DNA of 64,000 nucleotides, from NCBI RefSeq assembly GCF_034087045.1, contig NZ_CP139247.1:7528001-7592000 (forward strand), read 5' to 3'. Below are positions 10,401 to 18,445 of this stretch, piece after piece. The notes below the pieces were generated by a model. It worked only from the letters and a program-made list of their open reading frames with translations. It was not told where the DNA came from and made no database searches. A program made the position numbers and the translations under genes. Every line of letters starts with the position of its first letter. The stretch's first letter is position 1. The stretch is from Chitinophaga sancti. Its GTDB lineage: Bacteria > Bacteroidota > Bacteroidia > Chitinophagales > Chitinophagaceae.

Positions 10401-10847
10401 AACCTTGATTGAATAGAAACCTGTACCATCGGTCACAGTACCACTTTTGCTATCTTTTATACGGATGCTGGTGCCGGGTAAAGGGTCACCTTTTTCATCC
10501 GTGATACGGCCGGTAAGGGTGATAATGGTATCAGCGTCGGCAGGTTTTATTTCGGGCAGACTTTTGACGATGATGCGGGCGCCATCCACCACATAGGAGA
10601 AGGGCTGGTCTGCGAGTGCCATATCCAGGACTTGTCGTACTGGTACGTTTTTAACCTCAATAGTGACAGGATGAGCAGTAGCCAGCAAATCTTCATCATA
10701 AATGATGGAGATACCCGCCTGACGAGCTACTGATTTTAACACCTTTTTGAGGGGTGCTTTCGTTTCAGACAGGGATATTTGCTGGGATAATCCTTTTGCG
10801 CTGATCTGCAGGCAGGCCACTAGCAACAAAAAGGTAGTCAGTTTCAT
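7491..10847 (-). CDS. SusC-like TonB-dependent outer-membrane transporter with STN domain
   Basis: About 1118 residues from the chosen start MKLTTFLLLVACLQISAKG (signal peptide); the ORF is open upstream to 10949 but that extension is not signal-like. Order of domains: signal (1-19), STN secretin/TonB short N-terminal domain (about 25-95), carboxypeptidase-regulatory-like beta-sandwich (about 108-182), TonB-box-like TETVVVGYG (186-194), plug, then 22-strand barrel to the C-terminus. The STN domain is the signalling module of FecA-type receptors. Its presence, with a FecR/ECF-sigma pair upstream, indicates trans-envelope induction by the imported glycan. Forms a transport pair with the SusD gene downstream. 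Confidence 0.96.
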   Translation of the reverse strand: MKLTTFLLLVACLQISAKGLSQQISLSETKAPLKKVLKSVARQAGISIIYDEDLLATAHPVTIEVKNVPVRQVLDMALADQPFSYVVDGARIIVKSLPEIKPADADTIITLTGRITDEKGDPLPGTSIRIKDSKSGTVTDGTGFYSIKVPPGSTLIVSAVGFEPVNWAVTKSSMNFILKISQTALTETVVVGYGVQKKSVVTGAISSVRAADLESQPVTRLEGALQGRTSGVTIAAGSGQPGSSATVRVRGLTTFNNNDPLWVIDGVVVDNGGIGYLNQYDIESIEVLKDAASQAIYGARAAAGVILVTTKKGKAGTLQVNYNGYYGNSEPARKLKLLNATQYATLRNEASVAAGNGIVYADPASLGKGTDWQSLIFNNSAARQNHEVSVSGGNDKSTFYSSFGYLKQDGIVATDISKYERINLRLNSTHKLSKYVTLGENVGYAYDKALGVGNTNSEFGGPLSSAINLDPTTPAVITDPAVAAAAPYTNTGIRRDKNGNPYGISSAVGQEITNPLAYISTRLGNYNWSHNIVGNTYLEIVPVKGLKLRSTLGTKIAFWGSETFTPISYLNSSTISSRTSFSRNQNSGFAWNIENTASYTKDIRKNSFTILLGQGAYMDNRTRATTVTFYDVPANTFEEASMNFKVASDNRTSDGSEGADHRISSLFARVNYAYDEKYLIEGIVRRDGSSRFGANNKYGTFPSFSLGWNISKEGFWPQQNLVNFLKLRGGYGVVGNDNIGDFAYLSTIGSGRNYAFGNSGSYQIGYSPNAPSNPDLKWESTSQTNVGFEATVYNDFRVAFDWYKKVTKDILQNPRIPSYVGAISNPAANVADMENTGVELELGYHKKVGEVDLNVNANVSYTTNKVTNLGTGIKYLSGGQTFQSSSYPITRTALGQPLNSFYGFKTNGIFQNQSEVDNYTSKAGGKIQPDAKPGDFRWVDTDGDGTITEADRQFLGNPTPTWTYGGTINAAYKGIDIVLFIQGSAGNKIFQGLRRLDILNANWQTKALGRWTGEGSTNDYPRLISTDPNRNFTNPSDFYLENGSYCRIKSLQLGYSIPNTITKRVGIEKFRIYVMSENLLTFTKYTGYDPEIGGGVFSIDRGIYPQARSFMLGVNATF

Positions 10848-11156
10848 AACGAGTAAAATTTGACTTCGGAAAACGTGGATTCCGAAATAATTTTTGGTTG
10901 ATGAGTGCTTCCGGGAATAGGAAGCCCTACCACATAAGTTTAAATCCATACTTTTGTAGTGTTTGGGAATTTGAAATCAATAATTCGTAACGGGATGTTG
11001 TTTTCTTTTTGGGCCCAGACATTATATACCGGGAGTGTTGCAAGCGCTTCCGGTTTTTTTTATGTACGGCCACACATGATTAATTTGTTTCTGCTACTTC
11101 CATAACGTTGTTTTAGGTTTATGAATGACTGGTGTATTTTACGTGGAATACCAGCC

Positions 11157-12290
11157 TTATCTGACAGTTAATTTTCTTCCAACAAGTTCGAATACAGGTC
11201 CATTTGCTTCCAGCATATGGAGGATATCAGTGAGGGGAAGGCTTCGGCTGATACGGCCGCCGAGCAGCTTTTCGTTTCCTTTCTGATTGTAATTAATATC
11301 TATGTCGTACCACCTGGAGAGCTGTCTTAAGATGTCTGACAGGCGGGCGTTGTCGAATTCAAAGAAGCCGGTTTTCCAGGCGATCACTTGTTCTACGTCT
11401 GCTTCGTGGATGGTGATCTGGCCGGTGGACGGGTCCATTACGGCTTGCTGACCGGGGAAGAGGCGTTTGTCGTTCACTTTTACGGCACCCTGTACCAGCG
11501 TGGTGTTTACGCTTTTTTCATCTGAATAGGCCATGATGTCGAAGGTGGTACCGAGTACTTGTACTTCCATGTTATTGACCTGGACGATGAAGGGTTGTTT
11601 GGCGTTGGGAGTGACTTCGAAGTATCCCTGGCCGGAGATGTCCACTCTTCTTTCTTTTCCATTGAAGGAGGTAGGATAGCGGAGGCTGCTGGCGGCATTG
11701 AGCCATACGTGGCTGCCGTCGGGCAGGATTATATTGAATTGACCGCCACGGGGAACGGTCAGGGTGTTGTATACGATGGCGTCGTCGGTAGCTTTTGCGT
11801 CGTATTGCAACTGGCCATTTTTTTGGAGTACGGTGGTGGCGCCCTGGAGGATGGTTTGGTTACCGGCGGAGTCGAGGATGACGGTGGAGCCATTGGAGAG
11901 GGTGAGGATGGCTTTGTTGGTGCCGGGGGCGACGGAGGTAGTTGCGATTTGCGTGTTCGCGGGTTGGGTGGCAGGTTGTGTTAATATTATCAGGAGGAAT
12001 ACGGCGGCGGCGATGGAGGCAGCGCCTGCTACGTAATACCAGAGGGTGCGGACTTTCTTTGTAGAGATGGATTGCAGCAGTTTGGTTTCAATGCGATCGG
12101 AGATTTCAGCGGGGATTTCCGGCTGAGAGTCGAGGGCTTTTTGAAATTCCTGTTGCATGGTTTTCAACAGCGCACGGTGTGAGCCGGAGGCTTGTAGCCA
12201 GGAGTACAGCTCGGCAGTTTCAGCTGCATTACATTGACCGTCAAGGTATTTTGCTAACAGTTTTTCGTAATGTTCCGTGGTTGTTGACAT
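11157..12290 (-). CDS. FecR-family anti-sigma factor
   Basis: The start MSTTTEHYEKLLAKYLDGQC is chosen; the ORF is open upstream to 12482 but that part is translated from a low-complexity G/C-skewed repeat tract. Cytoplasmic N-terminal sigma-binding region (about 1-80), one membrane span (LWYYVAGAASIAAAVFLLII, about 82-102), then a periplasmic FecR domain (VPRGGQFNIILPDGSHVWLNA; GQGYFEV) and a C-terminal STN-like module (FFEFDNARLSDILRQLSRWYDID). It holds the ECF sigma factor encoded just upstream and is released when SusC binds substrate. About 310 bp separate it from the SusC start; that gap has no gene. Confidence 0.94.
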   Translation of the reverse strand: MSTTTEHYEKLLAKYLDGQCNAAETAELYSWLQASGSHRALLKTMQQEFQKALDSQPEIPAEISDRIETKLLQSISTKKVRTLWYYVAGAASIAAAVFLLIILTQPATQPANTQIATTSVAPGTNKAILTLSNGSTVILDSAGNQTILQGATTVLQKNGQLQYDAKATDDAIVYNTLTVPRGGQFNIILPDGSHVWLNAASSLRYPTSFNGKERRVDISGQGYFEVTPNAKQPFIVQVNNMEVQVLGTTFDIMAYSDEKSVNTTLVQGAVKVNDKRLFPGQQAVMDPSTGQITIHEADVEQVIAWKTGFFEFDNARLSDILRQLSRWYDIDINYNQKGNEKLLGGRISRSLPLTDILHMLEANGPVFELVGRKLTVR

Positions 12291-12409
12291 AATTTTATTT
12301 AGGTGTCTGTATATATTATCCGGAAATGATGGTTTAGGGTACCTCGGGGGGGAAATATTTTTTGAGATTTTTTTGGAGGGGATGGTTTGGAGGTGGGGTT
12401 TGGGGATAG

Positions 12410-12549
12410 GGTTTGGGAGGGGAATTTTTAGGGGGAGTATTTTAAGGGTTCTTTGGGGGGAGAGCAGATTTTGGGAAAGCAAGTTTTGGGAGGGCAGGTT
12501 TTAGGAGAGTAGATTTTGGGGGAGTATTTTTAGGAGAGCAGATTTTGGG
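12410..12549. repeat. G-rich tandem repeat, about 15-bp unit, between sigma and anti-sigma genes
   Basis: Units close to AGAGCAGATTTTGGG follow one another at 12461-12475, 12476-12490, 12491-12505, 12506-12520, 12521-12534 (14 bp) and 12535-12549. More degenerate G-run units extend left to about 12350. The last two units overlap the 3' end of the sigma gene and encode its final residues (AQNLLS). Runs of G3-G6 on the plus strand make G-quadruplex formation plausible in the DNA; the transcript carries the C-rich strand. Confidence 0.8.
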
Positions 12550-13123
12550 CTACGTAAACAGCGACCATGATATCGCCATAGCGATGAACATATTCATAAA
12601 TAAAGCGCATACCCAGCACCATGTGTTTTTTTACAGCATTGCGGGAGATGCCGAGTAGTTGGGCAGTTTCGTCATAGCTTTTTCCTTCCTGCCGGCAGAG
12701 TTGGAATACCCGTAACCGTTGTGGTGGCATTTGGGCCAATGCTTCCTGAAAAAGCCTGTCATATTCTTTGGCCCGGACCATTTGTTCTGGTGTGGAGGAA
12801 ACGGGTTCATTAAGTTGTGCGAACAGTTGTTCCCGCATGGCCTGGTCAGTGGCTAGTTTGTCAATTGTTTTAATTACATGGTTACGGGCAATACGGTATA
12901 GATATCCTGAAAAAGACAATTGAGGATTTATACGGTCTCTGATTTCCCAGATTTTCAGAAATACGTCGTGGACGAGGTCTTCTGCCAGCGAAGGTATTTT
13001 GCAAAACCGTAAGAGGTATATGTAAAGAGAAGCGTGATAATGACGGTAGATTGTTGAGAATGCAGCTTCATCTCCCTGCTTCATTTTGATCAGTACTTCT
13101 TCATCTGATGGCATACGATCCAT
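12530..13123 (-). CDS. ECF RNA polymerase sigma-70 factor (FecI-like, PUL regulator)
   Basis: A 197-residue group IV sigma factor. Region 2 is seen as AAFSTIYRHYHASLYIYLLRF and AEDLVHDVFLKIWEIRDRI; region 4 as MPPQRLRVFQLCRQEGKSYDETAQLLGIS with the HTH. It is first in the sigma/FecR/SusC/SusD order and drives the PUL when freed from FecR. The extreme C-terminus is encoded inside the 15-bp G-rich minisatellite, so its last few residues may differ among strains. ATG at 13123 is supported by the normal N-terminus; a downstream Met at residue 4 is an alternative. Confidence 0.95.
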   Translation of the reverse strand: MDRMPSDEEVLIKMKQGDEAAFSTIYRHYHASLYIYLLRFCKIPSLAEDLVHDVFLKIWEIRDRINPQLSFSGYLYRIARNHVIKTIDKLATDQAMREQLFAQLNEPVSSTPEQMVRAKEYDRLFQEALAQMPPQRLRVFQLCRQEGKSYDETAQLLGISRNAVKKHMVLGMRFIYEYVHRYGDIMVAVYVAQNLLS

Positions 13124-13220
13124 AGTTAAAAATCAAATCGTTTTGGCTCCTGCCCCCGGAGGGTGTAAAGCTAAAGAAAAGATGGGGATTGCGGGTAGGG
13201 AAAGATTTTTATATGAATTA

Positions 13221-13253
13221 TTTGCACAATTGAAATAAAAGTACATATATTTG
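13221..13253 (+). promoter_or_regulatory. Bacteroidota-type promoter of tRNA-Asp
   Basis: TTTG at 13221-13224 (-33 element) and TATATTTG at 13246-13253 (-7 element, consensus TAnnTTTG) are separated by 21 bp and end 30 bp before the tRNA. Confidence 0.65.
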
Positions 13254-13283
13254 CACCCCCGACACAGAGAAAACGGGGTGTAA

Positions 13284-13357
13284 GGATCAGTAGTTCAGTT
13301 GGTTAGAATGCCGCCCTGTCACGGCGGAGGTCGCGGGTTCGAGTCCCGTCTGGTCCG
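13284..13357 (+). tRNA. tRNA-Asp (GTC)
   Basis: A complete cloverleaf: acceptor GGATCAG pairs with CTGGTCC with one G-T wobble, D arm GTTC/GAAT, anticodon stem CCGCC/GGCGG, loop CTGTCAC with anticodon GTC, T arm GCGGG/CCCGT, discriminator G. CCA is not encoded. It has the C38 and G73 expected for AspRS recognition. Confidence 0.97.
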
Positions 13358-13362
13358 CAAGG

Positions 13363-13400
13363 AAAAGCAAAACCCGCTCTAAGAGCGGGTTTTGCTTTTT
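13363..13400 (+). terminator. Terminator after tRNA-Asp
   Basis: AAAAGCAAAACCCGCTCT, an AA centre and its reverse complement, ending in TTTTT. The long AT-flanked GC stem should also stop the leftward toxin-antitoxin transcript. Confidence 0.85.
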
Positions 13401-13484
13401 AAATGACTAATAATGAATCTACAAATTGTTTGTATTTAATTTTTTGCGTGTTCGAAATAATATGAATTGATTTTTTGAACCAAT

Positions 13485-14438
13485 TTACAATTGAAAATCT
13501 TCTTCAAAGATCCGTTGTTTTTTATTCCATATTTCCCAATAGTTTTCCTTTTTTTCGCTGCTCAGAAAAGAGCTATTAATTAGTATGTGTACCTCTGAAC
13601 TAAGAGACTTGAATTTTCGATAAGTATTATGTCTCACTTTTTCAGGGATGTTTAAGACAGTTCCCAACGCTTCAAAATCTCTTAATTTTATATGCTTCTT
13701 TTTGCCATTTAGCAATAATGCCATCTCTTCCTGGTCTTTGGGGAAAACGAGGTTAACATTCAGCAGGTCATAAGCAGGACTTAATGCAATGCTATTCTCA
13801 AGATGGAGTATAGAAAAGTTCTTAAGATGCATATCATTATTTCCTGTCAAATAACAGAAAAGCAGTAATTCGAAATATTTCAGTACATCAAGTCCTGAAT
13901 TAGTACAATACTGAAGTATTAGTTTTCCCGCTTTTTCATAAGATCCTTTGTACTTATTTTCTGTTAAAAAACCAGATAGTTGACAGAAGTCCTCAACATG
14001 AATTTTTTTCCCCATCACTCTATCAAAACGCCTGGCAATATAAACAAGATTTCCATCGGTAGCCCTGAGCAACGTATGCTTACATATTAGAATCCCAAAT
14101 ACTTCCGCAAGATGCATGGTAAGGTCTTCCGTTTCTGGCATGGCTTTCAGTTTCTCATGTTGAGGTTTCAATATGTATTCTCCCCATAGTCCCACGATTG
14201 TAAGTCTGCCATTGTTTTTATTCCTTTCTAGTGTAACAGATAACTTAGGTTGCACTCCTGTCAGGGCTATATGCCTGCTAATAGTCTTTTCTGCCAGATC
14301 TTTTAAAAGTTGTTTGTCCAGATTAAGCTCCGGCATTGTTTCAGTACCAAAAAATCGTTTTGCACATTTAATATGATACTCCTTATCCCCAGAATCTTTA
14401 TAGCAGAATAAACAATTGGACATATTATTCAATTTCAT
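13485..14438 (-). CDS. HipT/HipA-type Ser/Thr kinase toxin
   Basis: A 317-residue HipA C-terminal kinase core. A Cys/His cluster at the N-terminus (CLFC, then HIKC) is frequent in Bacteroidota members. The TGVQPKLSV segment (about 60-68) corresponds to the phosphate-binding loop. The catalytic loop GNNDMHLKNFSI (Asp about 202, Asn about 207) and the metal-binding SPAYDLLN (Asp about 224) are intact. In E. coli HipA and HipT phosphorylate aminoacyl-tRNA synthetases and arrest growth. Here the N-terminal HipA domain is a separate upstream gene, as in the HipBST system. The 5' end overlaps that gene by 14 bp, or starts 1 bp after it if MSNCLF is used. Confidence 0.92.
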   Translation of the reverse strand: MKLNNMSNCLFCYKDSGDKEYHIKCAKRFFGTETMPELNLDKQLLKDLAEKTISRHIALTGVQPKLSVTLERNKNNGRLTIVGLWGEYILKPQHEKLKAMPETEDLTMHLAEVFGILICKHTLLRATDGNLVYIARRFDRVMGKKIHVEDFCQLSGFLTENKYKGSYEKAGKLILQYCTNSGLDVLKYFELLLFCYLTGNNDMHLKNFSILHLENSIALSPAYDLLNVNLVFPKDQEEMALLLNGKKKHIKLRDFEALGTVLNIPEKVRHNTYRKFKSLSSEVHILINSSFLSSEKKENYWEIWNKKQRIFEEDFQL

Positions 14439-14754
14439 TTTCAGGTTCTATGCTTACCGCACCGATGGTATCTCTGCATGTAAGTAATAATAATTCAAAG
14501 CGATCATTGCCTTTGACTTTCCAATGATCTTTGGCTATGTCTAATAACCAACCTTCAGGAATTAGTCCATCAAAGAAAGCGAAGAGCGTAAAACTGTGAT
14601 AGGTTTCCTTTTGTAAGGGCATAGTTAAGCTTATTGGCATTGCCAATTCATCAACCAAATAATCTTCATGGTATATAAACTTATAACCACCATCATATTC
14701 TGTAAGCGTACCAGCAAGTATGCTGTTATAATATACTTTTGCTATTTTACTCAT
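14425..14754 (-). CDS. HipS-like protein (free HipA N-terminal subdomain)
   Basis: About 109 residues from MSKIAKVYYNSILAG; an upstream ATG at 14793 would overlap the HTH gene by 47 bp and is less likely. It matches the HipA N-terminal domain (YDGGYKFIYHEDYL; LTMPLQKETYHS; FFDGLIPEGWLLD). In the E. coli O127 HipBST system this small protein, rather than HipB, neutralises the kinase. The chosen start overlaps the end of the HTH gene by 8 bp and its own 3' end overlaps the kinase gene, so all three are translationally coupled. Confidence 0.85.
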   Translation of the reverse strand: MSKIAKVYYNSILAGTLTEYDGGYKFIYHEDYLVDELAMPISLTMPLQKETYHSFTLFAFFDGLIPEGWLLDIAKDHWKVKGNDRFELLLLTCRDTIGAVSIEPENEIE

Positions 14755-14956
14755 TAGATCTTGATTTAGGTGCAGGTACAAGTTCCATCCCAAATAAGTT
14801 AAGTAACTGATTCACCTTGTCCATACGCATCGTTGTCTTTCCCTGTTCAATTTCCCGGATTAGCCGTAATCCCAATCCAGATTTTATGGATAGGTCTTCT
14901 TGTGTTAAACCGTTTTCTTTTCGCTTGGCTTTAATCGTCTTCGACAAGAGAGTCAT
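14747..14956 (-). CDS. hipB: HipB-like Xre-family HTH repressor
   Basis: A 69-residue protein almost entirely made of an HTH_3 domain (KRKENGLTQEDLSIKSGLGLRLIREIEQGKTTMRMDKVNQLLNLFG). First gene of the unit. Its start lies 3 bp from the nearest of three identical-type palindromes (TATACC-N6-GGTATA), which are likely its own operators. By analogy with HipB it represses the operon; in HipBST systems it need not be the antitoxin. Confidence 0.9.
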   Translation of the reverse strand: MTLLSKTIKAKRKENGLTQEDLSIKSGLGLRLIREIEQGKTTMRMDKVNQLLNLFGMELVPAPKSRSNE

Positions 14957-14958
14957 TT

Positions 14959-15056
14959 TATACCTTTTAAGGTATAAAAATACAAAATATTACATTTCTA
15001 TACCCTAAAAGGTATAAAAAATAGAAATGTCGGCAAACTATACCTTAAGGGGTATA
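14959..15056. promoter_or_regulatory. Three HipB-type operators with exact 40-bp spacing
   Basis: TATACC-N6-GGTATA palindromes occur at 14959-14976, 14999-15016 and 15039-15056. Start-to-start distances are exactly 40 bp, close to four helical turns, so bound dimers would lie on one DNA face. The E. coli HipB site is TATCC-N8-GGATA, so the form is comparable though the letters differ. Confidence 0.8.
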
Positions 15057-15319
15057 AATTTCTAAAATATATAATTATAAACAATATTAATACGGCTGTA
15101 TTTCAATTAACTAAACGCAATTTTGTTGGGGAATTGGGCCTGTTTGTTATTCTGGTATTCCATTTATCATGGAAATCGTCTTCTCAAATGTGGATAGCTT
15201 TTTTCATTCTGATTCAAGGCAAAACAATGACAGTGCCCCAATTATTTATCATCAATATCATGTTATGCAATTATTTTCACTAATAAACATATGGATTTCA
15301 GATAAACTCTCCACAAACT
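15057..15319. other. Non-coding spacer with similarity to the flank of the second intron copy
   Basis: No supported gene. The part at about 15145-15319 resembles 59655-59825 in scattered words (TTTTCAT, AAATG, ATAAAC, AGATAAA, CTCCA), so both intron copies seem to sit next to a degenerate shared flank. Confidence 0.4.
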
Positions 15320-15400
15320 GGTTCCGGGTAGAGCGGTTCGTTGCCTCCCCGCTCCCCCACAGTCCCGTGCGAGCAGATTTCCTGTACACGGTTCCTCTAT

Positions 15401-16707
15401 TTACGGTTTCGCCAATTGATAGCTGTGATAGATCTTCGGTTGTACAAGGGGTATCCACTCTGTAGTCAGCTTTGCAATCTTATTCCATGTCCAGACTCGT
15501 TTTCCACCCCGATGGTTGAGCCATTTATGGAGCAGATGTTTTGTTCCGTTGTAATAAGTATGCAGCTTCCTACAGTTGAACGTTATACCGTAGTAAGCAT
15601 AATGGCCACGCAGCTTTTGGTTCAGCTCTTCGATCAGTTCCCTTATCGGTAGCTTATGTCGGTAGCACTTGATCCAGTCGCTTAAGCGTTTCAAAGCCTG
15701 GTTCAGTTTCTTACTGTTTGTTTTGCGCTTCAGGATTGGTTTTCCTTTTCGGCTTTTACTCATGTAATGGGTAAATCCTAAAAAGTCAAACGTTTTAATT
15801 GGATGATTTCCGCCCTTCCTTTCTTCTTCCAGATCAATTAGTCTGGTCTTTTCAGGGTGTAAGGTCAAGCCAAATTTCCCTAGTCGCTTCGGCAGTACAT
15901 CCATCACCCGTAAAGCATCTTCCCTGTTTGTAAAACCCAACAGAAAATCATCCGCTTTGCGGATGATAAAGCTGCCACCTCTCAATAATGGCTGGATCTG
16001 CTCTTTGAACCAGGTGTCCAAAACATAGTGTAAATAAATGTTGCTAAGCAACGGGGATAGGGTTCACCCTGCGGCGTTCCTTCTGTCGGATACATCACCT
16101 GGCCATTTTCAAATATGCCGGCCTTTAACCACTTGTCGATCATTTTCCTTATCACGCCATCTTTTATCTTCAGGTCAAGGAACTCCCGTAAACATTGATG
16201 ATTGATACTGCCAAAGTAGTTTTGCATGTCAGCGTCTATTATATAGCGCATCCGGTTTACACTTATTTCTCTGGATAATTCCTCCAATGCATGATGTTGA
16301 GATTTCCCCGGTCTAAAACCATACGAACATGGATAGAATATTTCCTCGTAGACTGGTGTCAGGACTCGGGTTACCGAAGTCCGAAGTAATTTAACTTCTA
16401 ACGTAGGCAAGCCAAGCGGCCGGTATTTGCCCGCTCCTTTAGGTATAAGTACGCGTCGGATATGGGGCGCACGATAAACACCGCTCTTAAATGCAGTCAA
16501 TAATTGAGGTATTCTTTCTTGTCTTTGCTTATTATAATCGATCCATTTTTCTCCATCTGCTCCGCTTGCCACTTTCTTATTGAGGCTATCGAAGCAGGTA
16601 TTTAACATATCAACATTAATAAACTCATGCAGGTTCGTCAAGGCTTCTCCCGGATATTTCTTTGCCCGTGCCGCTATCTGCATCTCTACTGTTAACACTT
16701 CTTTCAT
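15401..16707 (-). pseudogene. Group II intron reverse transcriptase/maturase, frameshifted
   Basis: The 5' part (16707 to about 16065) encodes RT domains 0-4: ASGADG, KYRPLGLPTLEVKLL, YGFRPGKSQHHALE, IDADMQNYFGSI. At 16064-16066 one base is missing from QGG-TLSPLLSNIYL, and the rest continues in another frame (16051-15401) through RT 5-7 and the maturase X domain, ending IYHSYQLAKP. The catalytic YADD box reads KADD. There is no endonuclease domain. Restoring one G gives a continuous protein of about 435 residues, normal for compact bacterial maturases. With the frameshift and the lost Tyr it is very probably inactive. Confidence 0.88.
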
Positions 16708-16749
16708 GTCTCTGGTACATTTAGTGTTGCTAAGATGTTAGTTCCGTAA

Positions 16750-18440
16750 ACAGACATCCCCCTTCCTTACTCAGTGGCTTTCATAGAGCTGATTTTCCAC
16801 CTTTCTAACAGTACTTCCATATAACTAAGCGACATGTTTTTTTAGTGATTCCAGCTTTCTTTCCAAGTAAGCGATTTTGGCATTTTTCCGCTGTTCCTGA
16901 TATTGTTGCAAATCTAAAGGATTGAACTCTACCTTATTTGTAACCATTTTATAGTAAATAGTTGCTATTTTATTGGCGGTTGCTACAATAGCATACTTGT
17001 TTCCTCCTTTCGCCTTCATCCGTCTAAAATAGTCTCCCAGCCAGTGATCACTTCGCTGAACACCGTTAGCTGCCATCCGGAATGCCTGGCTGGCGGAATT
17101 AGGCTTCTTTTTCATCAACTTACTGCTGATTATTTTTCCGCCCGATTTTTTAGTGTTGGGGCATAAATTCAACCAGGACACAAAATGTTTTTCGCTTTTC
17201 CATTTACTCAAGTCAGTTCCTGTTTCTGACAGTATTTCCAAGGCACAGATGTCACTCATTCCATAAATAGCCAGGACATCGACCCGAAGAATATTTTTCA
17301 AAAATGATCTGGTATTAAATATAGGAGCGTTTTTACTCCTCTTTTTTGCTTTGGACAGAATATCTTCTTTCTTTGTTTCTATCAAAGGGATCTCTCCTTC
17401 ATTTTGTATAGCTGCATACCTCTGTAATTGTGCTTCTATTGCTTTCTCGCATGCTATAATTCGTTGCTGAAAGAATTTGTAACTGATATAATTCTCTTCC
17501 AATGTGAACAACTGCTCCGCGCGCCAGTTGCCTTCTAATGATTTTATTATAACTTCATGACTAGCTTTTATGCGATAATCAAGAAATGGCAAAAAATTCG
17601 CAGCATTTCTTTCTCCGGCAATGATAGCTTCGATGATGGCTGTACCAGACTTACCCACTATATCGCTGATCACTGTATGCAATTTAATATTCATCATCTC
17701 CATGCCTTTTGCATCCGCAATACAAACCGGCTACTTTCCTCGGTAAGGGTTCTCCTGTGACGAACCAATGTTCGCAATGTTTCCTGCTCATTTTCCGGCA
17801 AATAGCTGCTTTTTACTAATCCGCAACTATGCAGTTGTTGTAGCCATTCCGCGTCACTCTGATCCGTTTTTCTACCGGTGACATTGCGTACATGCTGTGC
17901 ATTGACCAAATAAACATCAAATCCATACAGAATCAAATAGTTGAATAAAGGTTTCCAGTAAACCCCTGTGCTTTCCATCGCTATGGTATCTATGCCACAT
18001 TTTTCCAACCAATCAACTATTTCCTTTAGATCACAACTCATCGTTCCAAAGACTCGAACAGACTGTTGATCTCGATCTTTGGGAACTGCCACTGCATGGA
18101 TGGTATCCCCAATGTCAATTCCTGCGGCATTCGGATTAACTACAGGCATTGGTACAAAACCTGGATTTGCTACTTTTTTGGATGTTTTTTTGGCATAGAC
18201 TTTTTACTTTAAGAAGCAAAAGAGCTTTGCCTTCAAGCATAAATAAGTATAATCTTCCATACGGGGTCTAGCCCCAATTTGAAACCTAAAAAGCAAGAAG
18301 AACCAAACTATGAGATGAATTTTATATTCATTGGACTGTCAGGTCTTACTGCAAAGTCTTTTGCTTTTTAAATTTATATTATTCTTGAACATCAGTCGGT
18401 GGGCCGCCCCCAGTTATTTTGCGCGAAACATAAGCTGGTT
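16750..18440 (-). mobile_element. IS110-family insertion sequence inside the intron (approximate ends)
   Basis: The transposase gene (16825-18196) is flanked by short non-coding ends: about 70 bp on its 3' side and about 240 bp on its 5' side up to where intron sequence resumes at 18450. IS110-group elements carry a longer non-coding end upstream of the transposase that makes the bridge RNA; the long side here fits. No terminal inverted repeats are expected for this family and none were found. Confidence 0.65.
16825..18196 (-). pseudogene. IS110-family DEDD/serine transposase with two frameshifts
   Basis: Fragment one (18149-17694) is the DEDD RuvC-like domain: AAGIDIGD, AMESTGVYW, KTDQSDAEW give the acidic residues. 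Fragment two (17703-16825) is the transposase_20 domain: CDICALEILSETG-type HhH region, CPNTKKSGGKI with the likely catalytic Ser, and ATANKIATIYYKMV. The halves join if one base is restored near 17700 (after RMQKA). A better start, ATG at 18196, is out of frame because an A7 run (minus strand) would need eight A; restored it reads MPKKTSKKVANPGFVP before MPVVNPNAAG. Full length would be about 455 residues. Inactive as written. Confidence 0.88.
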
Positions 18441-18445
18441 ATTCG
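18197..18445 (-). ncRNA. Possible bridge-RNA region of the IS110 element
   Basis: This AT-rich stretch upstream of the transposase is where IS110-group elements encode their bridge RNA. It contains a GGGGCTAGACCCC hairpin (18266-18280 region) and no ORF. I cannot fold it or find guide loops by eye; the call rests on family knowledge and position. Confidence 0.3.

Noticed and set aside
12277..12504. Plus-strand 75-aa frame in the G-rich tract
   Set aside because: Low-complexity translation of the minisatellite.
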